Positions 1 through 14,367 of a DNA stretch of 64,000 bases are shown in pieces (positions within the stretch are counted from its first letter, which is position 1; every line of letters begins with the position of its first letter). The position numbers and the translations under genes are program-made. The notes beneath the pieces are model-generated. The model made no database searches and had not been told where the DNA came from. It was given only the letters and a program-made list of their open reading frames with translations. The stretch is from Plazaster borealis (taxonomy: Eukaryota > Echinodermata > Asteroidea > Forcipulatida > Labidiasteridae): positions 10,051,001 through 10,115,000 of the forward strand of contig CM037463.1 in assembly GCA_021014325.1 (NCBI GenBank). The letters run 5' to 3'.

Positions 1-2050
1 TCTAAACAAAAACATCATTTCACATAACAGAAAACCAAAGTCATACAGGCTATCTAACATAAGGCCAATGTTGGTGTCTTCAAAGATATGATTAAGATTG
101 GTTTGGGTGCGACAGTCCATGCACACAATTTCAACTCTAAAGAAGAAATATCACGTTCAAACTCCAAAAGTGTACCTGGTGATATGAAGATGTAGATACA
201 TGCCATGCCATGATTTCACTCCTCTTCATGGTCCCTGGATACAGTGACAGGTCATTCCGAGCAAGTCAGTTGGGTGGTTCAGTCGATGTCCCAGTCAACC
301 TAAAAAACATCAAATTCAACTAAGAACAGAAAGATTTTGAATTAAATATGGCTATATAAGATTGGAATTGTTCAACTGACTAAGAGTATTCATCAAGACC
401 TTGCCTAGTACATACAGAATTAAGAAAACAAAATTGGATACTCCTTTCCTTGATTCAGTGATGCATTTATCTCCAAGGCGTCACTCTTCAACACCAGATC
501 TCTCGATGTCTTCATGATCGTTAGCAGTACACTGTGTCAATTCCAGTCATCGAGATACCCTGGAGGAACAAAAATCAAAGTTGTAAGCATGCAAGAACAT
601 TGTTTTGGAAGAGATTTCATCCCAGGTTCTCACAAAAAGTCAGAGCAACGTATGAAAAAAAGGTGAAACTTTCAGAGTTGTGAAACATGTTATTGGCTAA
701 GCTATTTCATTTGATTGTCGTCTGAGTATAATCAATAACAAACAAGCTGCCCAAGCAAAATCCCAACATTAACTCCAAAGGTGATTTCAATCCTCTTCCA
801 AAATATTTTATCAATGTGTAGATGTTGTTCTCCTCATAGCATACACACCTCCATTGATGTCTTCATGGTCCTGGGATGGCATTTGTTATTTGCATTGGAC
901 CTCGTATTTCCAAGGAATACTTGTACTTGCTCATAGGCAGATGGTTCGGCATTTCACCATTGCAGTAAAAAAAAAAGACAAATAAATACAATCAGAAATC
1001 ACAATCGAAAGAGAATTCCATTTAGTTTTGGATAATTTTAGGTGCATGAAAATGGTGTGAAGTGCTTGTTACATGACCCAGTGACTGATGAACGATGATG
1101 ATGCTAAGTTATTGGTGATGGATTAAAATGTGACATGAAGATGAAAAATACAAGCATTATGAATCAATGGTGACTAATAACAATTTAAAGGTGTGTCCAA
1201 ATAGATCAGTACTTCAGAAAATATTGTTGAAGTTCAGAAATAACCTTACCTTGGTTACATTGATGCTCCACAAGCTGACCAGTCAGAGGCTATTCAACAC
1301 AGGAGTCCAGTGGTTGCAGGGTCTGTCCTGAGAGAGCTTGTGTAGATGAGAAGGACTCAATCCCAGGTTCCCACACTCAGTTACTGCCAAGTATGAAAAA
1401 AGGTGAAATTTTCAGAGTTGTGAAACATGTTTTAGAAACAGACAAAATCACTCCATCAAGGTGGTTTAGTATTAGGCAGTCACAGTCATCTAACAGCCAA
1501 ACTTAATAACATAAAACACAATGACGAACATGAAGATTCTAAATTAAACATGGCATTTGGAATGTTGAAAACAAATATCATATCAAAGGTCTTCACAGTT
1601 TCCAACTGATAGCAACAATCTAGAATGCAGATCAGAATAGGGACTTACTTACAGTGACAGGACAACTTATTTTTTTAACAGTTCAACATTTGCTGTTTTT
1701 GAAGTTGTTTCATTTCGGGGGGTGGATACGACACTTTTTCTCACCTCCATTGATGTATTTATGGTCCAGGTTGACAACAGATCACAGAATCAGAGTGAAT
1801 CTTCACGGTACCAAATCATTCCACATGATGTCACCTGGAAATCAATCAAAAACATAATTTGATTCCACTGTTTACGTGGATCCCTACTATTTCAAGATTT
1901 TTGTAAAAAAACATAATGCTAAAATTAATAACATCGGAGGAAAATAAATCAGTTTTTTGAGTTGGTTCTTGATGGTGGCAGTGAAAGCGGCTTCCCTATA
2001 TAGCACCAGGCAACTTGTTCCACATTTTAGCTGGGAAAATCTATGTGGGT
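1..2050. repeat. Long array unit L1 (2050 bp)
   Basis: First of three long units. It follows the common unit up to about 690, then carries about 740 extra bases (roughly 690-1430) before rejoining the common sequence near 1555. A block reading CCCAGGTT...TATGAAAAAA...GGTGAAA...TTCAGAGTTGTGAAACATGT occurs near 610-690 and again near 1370-1435, so the extra DNA is bounded by an internal direct repeat. A further stretch at ~1440-1560 is also absent from ordinary units. Confidence 0.85.
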
Positions 2051-5000
2051 TCTAAACAAAAACATCATTTCACATAACAGCAAAACCAAAGTCATACAGG
2101 CTATCTAACATAAGGCCAATGTTGGTGTCTTCAAAGATAGGCCTATGATTAAGATTGGTTTGGGTGTGACAGTCCATGCACACAATTTCAACTCTAAAGA
2201 AGAAATATCATGTTCAAATTCCATAAGTGTACCTGGTGATATGAAGATGTAGATACATGCCATGCCATGATTTCACTCCTCTTCATGGTCCCTGGATACA
2301 GTGACAGGTCATTCCGAGCAAGTCAGTTCGGTGGTTCAGTCGATGTCCCAGTCAGTCATCAAACAGCAAACCTAAATTAGATCAAATACAACTAAGAACA
2401 GAAAGATTTTGAATTAAATAACACTTTGTAAGATTGGAATTGTTAGTCTTCTTTATCTAAACTGCTTGTGATATTTTCATCTGACTAAGAGTATTCATCA
2501 AGACCTTGGCTACTACAAACAGAATTAAGAAAACAAAATTGTATACTCCTTTCCTTGATTAAGTGATGCATTCATCTCCAAGGCGTCACTCTTCAACACC
2601 AGATCTCCCTCGATGTCTTCATGATCTAGCAGTACACTGTGTCAATTCCAGTCAGTGATATACCCTGGAGAAACAAAAATCAAAGTTGTAAGAGTTGTAA
2701 ACCTTCTCCTTGATATGCAAGAACATTGTTTTGGAGGAGATTCAATCCCAGGTTCTCACAAAAAGTCACAGCATTGTATGAAAAAAAGGTGAAATTTTCA
2801 GAGTTGTGAAACATATTTTACAAACAAACAAATTCGTTTGGAATGTTGAAAACAAATATCATATCAAAGGTCTTCACAGTGTCCAACTGATAGCAACAAT
2901 CTGTATCTAAAATGCAGATCAGAATAGGGACTTATTTATAGTGACAGGGCAACTTATTTTAACAATTCAACACTTGTTTTCTTTTTAAGTTTTTTGTTTT
3001 GTTTATTTCTTGGGGGGGAGACACGACACCTTAACTCACTTCCATTCATCTAGTTATGGTCCAGGTTGACAACAGAACACAGCATGAGAGTGAACCTTCA
3101 CAGTTCCCATCAATTGCAACAGTCTGTACCAATTAATTTGTCATGATGTCACCTGGAAATCAATCAAAAACATAATTTGATTCTACAGTTTACATGCATC
3201 CCTACTATTTCAAGAATGTTGTAAAAAAACATAATGCTAAAAGTAATAACATGGGAGGAAAATAAATCAGTTTTGAGTTGGTTCTTGTTGGTGGCAGTGA
3301 AAGCGGCTTCCCTAATATAGCACCAGGCAACTTGTTTCACATTTTAGCTGGAAAAACCTATGTGTATTCTAAACAAAAACATCATTTCACATAACAGCAA
3401 AACCAAAGTCATACAGGCTATCTAACATAAGGCCAATGTTGGTGTCTTCAAAGATATGATTAAGATTGGTTTGGGTGCGACAGTCCATGCACACAATTTC
3501 AACTCTAAAGAAGAAATATCACGTTCAAACTCCATAAGTGTACCTGGTGATATGAAGATGTAGATACATGCCATGCCATGATTTCACTCCTCTTCATGGT
3601 CCCTGGATACAGTGACAGGTTATTCCGAGCAAGTCAGTTCGGTGGTTCAGTCGATGTCCCAGTCAGTCCTCAAACAGCAAACCTGAAATAGATCAAATAC
3701 AACTAAGAACAGAAAGATTTTGAATTAAATAACACTTTGTAAGATTGGAATTGTTAGTCTTCTTTATCTAAACTGCTTGTGATATTTTCATCTGACTAAG
3801 AGTATTCATCAAGACCTTGCCTAATACAAACAGAATTAAGAAAACAAAATTGTATACTCCTTTCCTTGATTAAGTGATGCATTCATCTCCAAGGCGTCAC
3901 TCTTCAACACCAGATCTCCCTCGATGTCTTCATGATCGTTAGCAGTACACTGTGTCAATTCCAGTCAGTGATATACCCTGGAGAAACAAAAATCAAAGTT
4001 GTAAGAGTTGTAAACCTTCTCCTTGATATGCAAGAATATTGTTTTGGAGGAGATTCCATCCCAGGTTCTCACAAAAAGTCGCAGCATTGTATGAAAAAAA
4101 GGTGAAATTTTCAGAGTTGTGAAACATATTTTACAAACAAATTCGTTTGGAATGTTGAAAACAAATATCATATCAAAGGTCTTCACGGTTTCCAACTGAT
4201 AGCAACAATCTGTATCTAAAATGCAGATCAGAATAGGGACTTATTTATAGTGACAGGGCAACTTATTTTAACAATTCAACATTTGTTTTCTTTTTAAGTT
4301 TTTTGTTTTGTTTATTTCTTGGGGGGGGGAGACACGACACCTTAACTCACTTCCATTCATGTAGTTATGGTCCAGGTTGACAACGGAACACAGCATGAGA
4401 GTGAATCTTCACAGTTCCCATCAATTGCAACAGTCTGTACCAAACCATTCCTCATGATGTCACCTGGAAATCAATCAAAAACATAATTTGATTCTACAGT
4501 TTACGTGGATCCCTACTATTTCAAGAATTTTGTAAAAAAACATAATGCTAAAATTAATGACATGGGAGGAAAATAAATCAGTTTTGAGTTGGTTCTTGAT
4601 GGTGGCAGTGAAAGCGGCTTCCCTAATATAGCACCAGGCAACCCGTTTCACATTTTAGCTGGAAAAACCTATGTGGATTCTAAACAAAAACACCATTTCA
4701 CATAACAGCAAAACCAAAGTCATACAGGCTATCTAACATAAGGCCAATGTTGGTGTCTTCAAAGATATGATTAAGATTGGTTTGGGAGCGACAGTCCATG
4801 CACACAATTTCAACTCTAAAGAAGAAATATCACGTTCAAACTCCATAAGTGTACCTGGTGATATGAAGATGTAGATACATGCCATGCCATGATTTCACTC
4901 CTTTTCATGGTCCCTGGATACAGTGACAGGTCATTCCGAGCAAGTCAGTTGGGTGGTTCAGTCGATGTCCCAGTCAGTCATCAAACAGCAAACCTGAATT

Positions 5001-8000
5001 AGATCAAATACAACTAAGAACAGAAAGATTTTGAATTAAATATGACTTTGTAAGATTGGAATTGTTAGTCTTCTTCATCTAAACTGCTTGTGATATTTTC
5101 AACTGAATACAAGTATTCATCAAGACCTTGCCTAGTACAAACAGAATTAAGAAAACAAAATCGGATACTCCTTTCCTTGATTCAGTGATGCATTCATCTC
5201 CAAGGCGTCACTCTTCAACACCAGATCTCCCTCGATGTCTTCATGATCATTAGCAGTATACTGTGTCAATTCCAGTCAGTGATACCCTGGAGAAACAAAA
5301 ATCAAAGTTGTAAGAGTTGTAAACCTTCTCCTTGACATGCAAGAACATTGTTTTGGAAGAGACTCCATCCCAGGTTCTCACAAAAAGTAAGAGCAACATA
5401 TGAAAAAAAGGTGAAATTTTCAGAGTTGTGAAACATATTTTACAAACAAACAAAATGGTTTGGAATGTTGAAAACAAATATCATATCAAAGGTCTTCACG
5501 GTTACCAACTGATAGCAAGAATCTGTATCCAAAATGCAGATCAGAATAGGGACTTATTTATAGTGACAGGGCAACTTATTTTAACAATTAAACATTTGTT
5601 TTCTTTTTCAGTTTTTTGTTTTGTTTATATCTTGGGGGGAGAAACACGACACCTTGACTCACTTCCATTGATGTAGTTATGGTCCAGGTTGACAACAGAG
5701 CACAGCATGAGAGTGAATCTTCACAGTTCCCATCAATTGCAACAGTCTGTACCAAATCATTCCTCATGATGTCACCTGGAAATCAATCAAAAACATAATT
5801 TGATTCTACAGTTTACGTGGATCCCTACTATTTCAAGAATTTTGTAAAAAAACATAATGCTAAAATTAATAACGTTGGAGGAAAATAAATCAGTTTTGAG
5901 TTGGCTCTTGTTGGTGGCAGTGAAAGCGGCTTCCCTAATATAGCACCAGGCAACTTGTTCCACATTTTAGCTGGGAAAATCCATGTGGGTTCTAAACAAA
6001 AACATAATTTCACATAACAGCAAAACCAAAGTCATACAGGCTATCTAACATAAGGCCAATGTTGGTGTCTTCAAAGATATGATTAAGATTGGTTTGGGTG
6101 TGACAGTCCATGCACACAATTTCAACTCTAAAGAAGAAATATCACGTTCAAACTCCAAAAGTGTACCTGGTGATATGAAGATGTAGATACATGCCATGCC
6201 ATGATTTCACTCCTCTTCATGGTCCCTGGATACAGTGACAGGTCATTCGAGCAAGTCAGTTGGGTGGTTCAGTCGATGTCCCAGTCAGTCATGAAACAGC
6301 AAACCTAAATTAGATCACATACAACTAAGAACAGAAAGATTTTGAATTAAATAACACTTTGTAAGATTGGAATTGTTAGTCTTCTTTATCTAAACTGCTT
6401 GTGATATTTTCAACTGAATACAAGTATTCATCAAGACCTTGCCTACTACAAACAGAATCAAGAAAACAAAATTGGATACTCCTTTCCTTGATTCAGTGAT
6501 GCATTCATCTCCAAGGCGTCACTCTTCAACACCAGATCTCCCTCGATGTCTTCATGATCGTTAGCAGTACACTGTGTCAATTTCAGTAGGTGAGATACCC
6601 TGGAGAAACAAAAATCAAAGTTGTAAGATTTGTAAACCTTCTCCTTGACATGCAAGAACATTGTTTTGGAGGAGATTCCATCCCAGGTTCTCACAAAAAG
6701 TCACAGCATTGTATGAAAAAAAGGTGAAATTTTCAGAGTTGTGAAACATATTTTACAAACAAACAAATTCGTTTGGAATGTTGAAAACAAATATCATATC
6801 AAAGGTCTTCACAGTGTCCAACTGATAGCAACAATCTGTATCCAAAATGCAGATCAGAATAGGGACTTATTTATAGTGACAGGGCAACTTATTTTAACAA
6901 TTCAACATTTGTTTTCTTTTTCAGTTTTTTGTTTTGTTTATATCGTGGGGGGGGGGGACACGACACCTTAACTCACTTCCATTGATGTATTTATGGTCCA
7001 GGTTGACAACAGAAGACAGCATGAGAGTGAATCGTCACAGTACCCATCAATTGCAACAATCTGTACCAAATAATTCCTCATGATGTCACCTGGAAATCAA
7101 TCAAAAACATAATTTGATTCTACAGTTTACGTGGATCCCTACTATTTCAAGAATTTTGTAAAAAAACATAATGCTAAAATTAATAACATTGGAGGAAAAT
7201 AAATCAGTTTTGAGTTGGTTTTTGTTGGTGGCAGTGAAAGCGGCTTCCCTAATATAGCACCAGGCAACTTGTTCCACATTTTAGCTGGGAGAATCCATGT
7301 GGGTTCTAAACAAAAACATCATTTCACATAACAGCAAAACCAAAGTCATACAGGCTATCTAACATAAGGCCAATGTTGGTGTCTTCAAAGATATGATTAA
7401 GATTGGTTTGGGTGTGACAGTCCATGCACACAATTTCAACTCTAAAGAAGAAATATCACGTTCAAACTCCAAAAGTGTACCTGGTGATATGAAGATGTAG
7501 ATACATGCCATGCCATGATTTCACTCCTCTTCATGGTCCCTGGATACAGTGACAGGTCATTCCGAGCAAGTCAGTTGGGTGGTTCAGTCGATGTCCCAGT
7601 CAGTCATGAAACAGCAAACCTAAATTAGATCACATACAACTAAGAACAGAAAGATTTTGAATTAAATAACACTTTGTAAGATTGGAATTGTTAGTCTTCT
7701 TTATCTAAACTGCTTGTGATATTTTCAACTGAATACAAGTATTCATCAAGACCTTGCCTACTACAAACAGAATCAAGAAAACAAAATTGGATACTCCTTT
7801 CCTTGATTCAGTGATGCATTCATCTCCAAGGCGTCACTCTTCAACACCAGATCTCCCTCGATGTCTTCATGATCGTTAGCAGTACACTGTGTCAATTCCA
7901 GTCAGTGAGATACCCTAGAGAAACAAAAAGCAAAGTTGTAAGAGTTGTAAACCTTCTCCTTGACATGCAAGAACATTGTTTTGGAGGAGATTCCATCCCA

Positions 8001-8616
8001 GGTTCTCACAAAAAGTCACAGCAACGTATGAAAGAAAGGTGAAATTTTCAGACTTGTGAAACATATTTTACAAACAAACAAATTCGTTTGGAATGTTGAA
8101 AACAAATATCATATCAAAGGTCTTCACAGTGTCCAACTGATAGCAACAAAGTGTATCCAAAATGCAGATCAGAATAGGGACTTATTTATAGTGACAGGGC
8201 AACTTATTTTAACAATTCAACATTTGTTTTCTTTTTAAGTTTTTTGTTTTGTTTATATCTTGGGGGGGGACACGACACCTTAACTCACTTCCATGGATGT
8301 ATTTATGGTCCAGGTTGACAACAGAACACAGCATGAGAGTGAATCTTCACAGTACCCATCAATTGCAACAATCTGTACCAAATAATTCCTCATGATGTCA
8401 CCTGGAAATCAATCAAAAACATAATTTGATTCTACAGTTTACGTGGATCCCTACTATTTCAAGAATTTTGTAAAAAAACATAATGCTAAAATTAATAACA
8501 TTGGAGGAAAATAAATCAGTTTTGAGTTAGTTCTTGTTGGTGGCAGTGAAAGCGGCTTCCCTAATATAGGACCAGGCAACTTGTTCCACATTTTAGCTGG
8601 GAAAATCTATGTGGGT
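2051..8616. repeat. Five ordinary array units (~1.31 kb each)
   Basis: Units at 2051, 3368, 4679, 5991 and 7305 have regular lengths of 1311-1317 bp. The first two share several private variants, such as AACACTTTGTAAG followed by TCATCTGACTAAGAG. The units at 5991 and 7305 share the variants CATGAAACAGC and ATTAGATCACATAC, so neighbouring units are more alike than distant ones. This is the pattern expected from local duplication or gene conversion. Confidence 0.9.
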
Positions 8617-9781
8617 TCTAAACAAAAAAGTCATTTCACATAACAGCAAAACCAAAGTCATACAGGCTATCTAACATAAGGCCAATGTTGGTGTCTTCAA
8701 AGATATGATTAAAATTGGTTTGGGTGTGACAGTCCATGCACACAATTTCAACTCTAAAGAAGAAATATCACGTTCAAACTCCAAAAGTGTACCTGGTGAT
8801 ATGAAGATGTAGATACATGCCATGCCATGATTTCACTCCTCTTCATGGTCCCTGGATACAGTGACAGGTCATTCCGAGCAAGTCAGTTGGGTGGTTCAGT
8901 CGATGTCCCAGTAAATCATCAAACAGCAAACCTGAATTAGATCAAATACAACTAAGAACAGAACGATTTTGAATTAAATATGACTTTGTAAGATTGGAAT
9001 TGTTAGTCTTTTATATCTAAACTGCTTGTGATATTTTCAACTGAATACAAGTATTCATCAAGACCTTGCCTAGTACAAACAGAATTAAGAAAACAAAATC
9101 GGATACTCCTTTCCTTGATTCAGTGATGCATTTATCTCCAAGGCGTCACTCTTCAACACCAGATCTCCCTCGATGTCTTCATGATCGTTAGCAGTATACT
9201 GTGTCAATTCCAGTCAGTGAGATACCCTGGAGAAACAAAAATCAAAGTTGTAAGAGTTGTAAACCTTCTCTTTGACATGCAAGAACATTGTTTCCAACTG
9301 ATAGCAACAATCTGTATCCAAAATGCAGATCAGAATAGGGACTTATTTATAGTGACAGGGCAACTTATTTTAACAATTCAACATTTGTTTTCTTTTTCAG
9401 TTTTTTGTTTTGTTTATATCTTGGGGGGGGAGAAACACGACACCTTGACTCACTTCCATTGATGTAGTTATGGTCCAGGTTGACAACAGAACACAGCATG
9501 AGATTGAATCTTCACAGTTCCCATCAATTGCAACAGTCTGTACCAAATCATTCCTCATGATGTCACCTGGAAATCAATCAAAAACATAATTTGATTCTAC
9601 AGTTTACGTGGATCCCTACTATTTCAAGAATTTTGTAAAAAAACATAATGCTAAAAGTAATAACATGGGAGGAAAATAAATCAGTTTTGAGTTGGTTCTT
9701 GATGGTGGCAGTGAAAGCGGCTTCCCTAATATAGCACCAGGCAACTTGTTCCACATTTTAGCTGGGAAAATCTATGTGGGT
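8617..9781. repeat. Array unit with ~150-bp internal deletion
   Basis: This unit is 1165 bp. At about 9290 the sequence passes straight from GCAAGAACATTG to TTTCCAACTGATAGCAAC, so the block from TTTTGGAAGAGATTCC to CTTCACAG is missing. The bases at the join (TTT) are shared by both sides, as expected for deletion at microhomology. The same join occurs in the last unit of the array. Confidence 0.85.
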
Positions 9782-11094
9782 TCTAAACAAAAACATCATT
9801 TCACATAACAGCAAAACCAAAGTCATACAGGCTATCTAACATAAGGCCAATGTTGGTGTCTTTAAAGATATGATCAAGATTGGTTTGGGTGCGACAGTCC
9901 ATGCACACAATTCAACTCTAAAGAAGAAATATCACGTTCAAACTCCAAAAGTGTACCTGGTGATATGAAGATGTAGATACATGCCATGCCATGATTTCAC
10001 TCCTCTTCATGGTCCCTGGATACAGTGACAGGTCATTCCGAGCAAGTCAGTTGGGTGGTTCAGCCGATGTCCCAGTCAGTCATCAAACAGCAAACCTGAA
10101 TTAGATCAAATACAACTAAGAACAGAAAGATTTTGAATTAAATATGACTTTGTAAGATTGGAATTGTTAGTCTTCTTTATCTAAAATGCTTGTGATATTT
10201 TCAACTGACTAAGAGTATTCATCAAGACCTTGCCTCTTACAAACAGATTTAAGAAAACAAAATGGTATACTCCTTTCCTTGATTCAGTGATGCATTCATC
10301 TCCAAGGCGTCACTCTTCAACACCAGATCTCCCTCGATGTCTTCATGATCGTTAGCAGTACACTGTGTCAATTCCAGTCAGTGAGATACCCTAGAGAACC
10401 AAAAATCAAAGTTGTAAGAGTTGTAAACCTTCTCCTTGACATGCAAGAACATTGTTTTGGAAGAGATTCCATCCCAGGTTCTCACAAAAAGTCACAGTAA
10501 CGTATGAAAAAAGGTGAAATTTTCAGAGTTGTGAAACATATTTTACAAACAAACAAATTTGTTTGGAATGTTGAAAACAAATATCATGTCAAAGGTCTTC
10601 ACAGTGTCCAACTGATAGCACCAATCTGTATCCAAAATGCAGATCAGAATAGGGACTTATTTATAGTGACAGGGCAACTTATTTTAACAATTCAATATTT
10701 GTTTTCTCTTTAAGTTTTTTGTTTTATTTATTTCTTGGGGGGGGGAGACACGACAACTTAACTCACTTCCATTGATGTATTTATGGTCCAGGTTGACAAC
10801 GGAACATAGCATGAGAGTGAATCTTCACAGTTCCCATCAATTGCAACAGTCTGTACCAAACCATTCCTCATGATGTCACCTGGAAATCAATCAAAAACAT
10901 AATTTGATTCTACAGTTTACGTGGATCCCTACTATTTCAAGAATTTTGTAAAAAAACATAATGCTAAAATTAATAACATGGGAGGAAAATAAATCAGTTT
11001 TGAGTTGGTTCTTGTTTTTGGCAGTGAAAGCGGCTTCCCTAATATAGCACCAGGAAACTTGTGTCACATTTTACCTGGAAAAATCTATGTGGGT
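9782..11094. repeat. Ordinary array unit (1313 bp)
   Basis: Regular-length unit between the deletion unit and the hybrid long unit. It has a one-base deletion in the CACACAATTCAAC stretch near 9906, which would break the minus-strand open segment that ends most other units. Confidence 0.85.
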
Positions 11095-13270
11095 TCTAAA
11101 CAAAAACATCATTTCACATAACAGCAAAACCAAAGTCATACAGGCTATCTAACATAAGGCCAATGTTGGTGTCTTCAAAGATATGATTAAGATTGGTTTG
11201 GGTGTGACAGTCCATGCACACAATTTCAACTCTAAAGAAGAAATATCACGTTCAAACTCCAAAAGTGTACCTGGTGATATGAAGATGTAGATACATGCCA
11301 TGCCATGATTTCACTCCTCTTCATGGTCCCTGGATACAGTGACAGGTCATTCCGAGCAAGTCAGTTGGGTGGTTCAGTCGATGTCCCAGTCAGTCATCAA
11401 ACAGCAAACCTAAATTAGATCAAATACAACTAAGAACAGAAAGATTTTGAATTAAATATGACTTTGTAAGATTGGAATTGTTAGTCTTCTTTATCTAAAC
11501 TGCTTGTGATATTTTCAACTGACTAAGAGTATTCATCAAGACCTTGCCTACTCCAAACAGAATTAAGACAACACAATCGGATACTCCTTTCCTTGATTCA
11601 GTGATGCATTTATCTCCAAGGCGTCACTCTTCAACACCAGATCTCCCTCGATGTCTTCATGATCGTTAGCAGTATACTGTGTCAATTCCAGTCAGTGATA
11701 CCCTGGAGAAACAAAAATCAAAGTTGTAAGAGTTGTAAACCTTCTCCTTGACATGCAAGAACATTGTTTTGGAAGAGACTCCATCCCAGGTTCTCACAAA
11801 AAGTCACAGCAACATATGAAAAAAAGGTGAAATTGCCAGAGTTGTGAAACATATTTTACAAACAAACAAATTCGTTTGGAATGTTGACAACAAATATCAT
11901 ATCAAAGGTCTAATAAACTTTCAGAGTTGTGAAACAAAGCTATTTCATTTGATTGTCGTCTGAGAATAATCAATAACAAACCAGCTGCTCAAGCAAAATC
12001 CCAACATTAACTCCAAAGGTGATTTCAATCCTCTTCCAAAATATTTTATTAATGTGTAGGTGTCGTTCTCCTCATAGCATACACACCTCCATTGATGTCT
12101 TCATGGTCCTGGGATGGCATTTGTAATTTGCATTGGACTTCGTATTTCCAAGGAATACTTGTACTTGCTCATAGGCAGATGGTTCGGCATTTCACCATTG
12201 CAGTAAAAAGAAAGACAAATAAATACAATCAGAAATCACAATCGAAAGAGAATTCCATTTAGTTTTGGATAATTTTAGGTGCATGAAAATGGTGTGAAGT
12301 GCTTGTTACATGACTCAGTGACTGATGAACGATGATGATGCGAAGTTATTGGTGATGGATTAAAATGTGACATGAAGATGAAAAATACAAGCATTATGAA
12401 TCAATGGTGACTAATAACAATTTAAAGGTGTGTCCAAGTAGATCAGTACTTCAGAAAATATTGTTGAAGTTCAGAAATAACCTTACCTTGGTTACATTGA
12501 TGCTCCACAAGCTGACCAGTCAGAGGCTATTCAACACAGGAGTCCAGTGGTTGCAGGGTCTGTCCTGAGATAGCTTGTGTAGACGAGAAGGACTCAATCC
12601 CAGGTTCCCACACTCAGTTACTGCCAAGTATGGAAAAAAGGTTGTGAAACATGTTTTACAGACAAAATCACTCCATTAAGGTGGTTTAGTATTAGGCAGT
12701 CACAGTCATCTAACAGCCAAACTTAATAACATAAAACACAATGACGAACATGAAGATTCTAAATTAAACATGGCATTTGGAATGTTGAAAACACATATCG
12801 TATCAAAGGTCTTCACAGTTTCCAACTGATAGCAACAATCTAGAATGCAGATCAGAATAGGGACTTATTTACAGTGACAGGACAACTTATTTTTTTAACA
12901 GTTCAACATTTGCTGTTTTTGAAGTTGTTTCTTTTCGGGGGGGCGGATACGACACTTTTTCTCACCTCCATTGATGTATTTATGTTCCAGGTTGACAACA
13001 GATCATAGGATGAGAGTGAATCTTCACAGTACCAAATCATTCCACATGATGTCACCTGGAAATCAATCAAAAACATAATTTGATTCCACGGTTTACGTGG
13101 ATCCCTACTATTTCAAGATTTTTGTAAAAAAACAAAATGCTAAAATTAATAACATCAAAGAAAAATAAATCAGTTTTGAGTTGGTTCTTGTTGGTGGCAG
13201 TGAAAGCGGCTTCCCTAATATAGCACCAGGCAATTTGTTCCACATTTTAGCTGGAAAAAACTGTGTGGAT
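11095..13270. repeat. Hybrid long array unit L2 (2176 bp)
   Basis: The longest unit. It follows an ordinary unit through GTGAAACATATTTTAC and on to CATATCAAAGGTC at ~11910. It then jumps, through TAATAAACTTTCAGAGTTGTG, into the extra block of the long units (CAAAGCTATTTCATTTGATT). It is thus about 110-125 bp longer than L1 and L3 and reads as a recombinant between an ordinary and a long unit, with the join at ~11910-11940. Confidence 0.8.
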
Positions 13271-14254
13271 TCTAAACAAAAACATCATTTCACATAACAG
13301 CAAAACCAAAGTCATACAGGGTATCTAACATAAGGCCGATGTTGGTGTCTTCAAAGATATGATTAAGATTGGTTTGGGTGTGACAGTCCATGCACACAAT
13401 TTCAACTCTAAAGAAGAAATATCACCTTCAAATTCCATAAGTGTACCTGGTGATATGAAGATGTAGATACATGCCATGCCATGATTTCACTCCTCTTCAT
13501 GGTCCCTGGATACAGTGACAGGTCATTCCGAGCAAGTCAGTTGGGTGGTTCAGTCGATGTCCCAGTCAGTCATCAAACAGCAAACCTGAATTAGATCAAA
13601 TATAACTAAGAGCAGAAAGATTTTGAATTAAATAACACTTTGTAAGATTGGAATTGTTAGTCTTCTTTATCTAAACTGCTTGTGATAATTTCAACTGAAT
13701 ACAAGTATTCATCAAGACCTTGCCTACTACAAACAGAATCAAGAAAACAAAATTGGATACTCCTTTCCTTGATTCAGTGATGCATTCATCTCCAAGGCGT
13801 CACTCTTCAACACCAGATCTCCCTCGATGTCTTCATGATCGTTAGCAGTACACTGTGTCAATTCCAGTCAGTGAGATACCCTAGAGAAACAAAAATCAAA
13901 GTTGTAAGAGTTGTAAACCTTCTCCTTGACATGCAAGAACATTGTTTTGGAAGAGATTCCATCCCAGGTTCTCACAAAAAGTCACAGCAACGTATGAAAA
14001 AAGGTGAAATTTTCAGAGTTGTGAAACATATTTTACAAACAAACAAATTCGTTTGGAATGTTGAAAACAAATATCATATCAAAGGTCTTCACAGTTTCCA
14101 ACTGATAGCAACAATCTGTATCCAAAATGCAGATCAGAATAGGGACTTATTTATAGTGACAGGGCAACTTATTTTAACAATTCAACATTTGTTTTCTTTT
14201 TCAGTTTTTTGTTTTGTTTATTTCTTGGGGGGGAGACACGACACCTTAACTTAC

Positions 14255-14367
14255 TTCCATTGATGTATTTATGGTCCAGGTTGACAACAGAACACAGCAT
14301 GAGAGTGAAACTTCACAGTTCCCATCAATTGCAACAGTCTGTACCAAACCATTCCTCATGATGTCAC
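14255..14367 (-). other. Second splice-like open segment of the array unit (example)
   Basis: On the minus strand, a 113-bp stretch lies between an acceptor-like TTGATTGATTTCCAG and the donor-like GTAAGT (GTGAGT in most other units). In one phase it is open for 37 codons, beginning DIM and containing TVAIDGNC. In the units at 2051 and 3368 the same frame has a stop near its end. It is an example of a recurring exon-like shape with no recognised product. Confidence 0.2.

Noticed and set aside
13835..14263. 142-codon plus-strand open frame in an array unit
   Set aside because: It exists only because this unit lacks stops present in its neighbours; equivalent frames in other units are broken at different places and no protein family is recognised.
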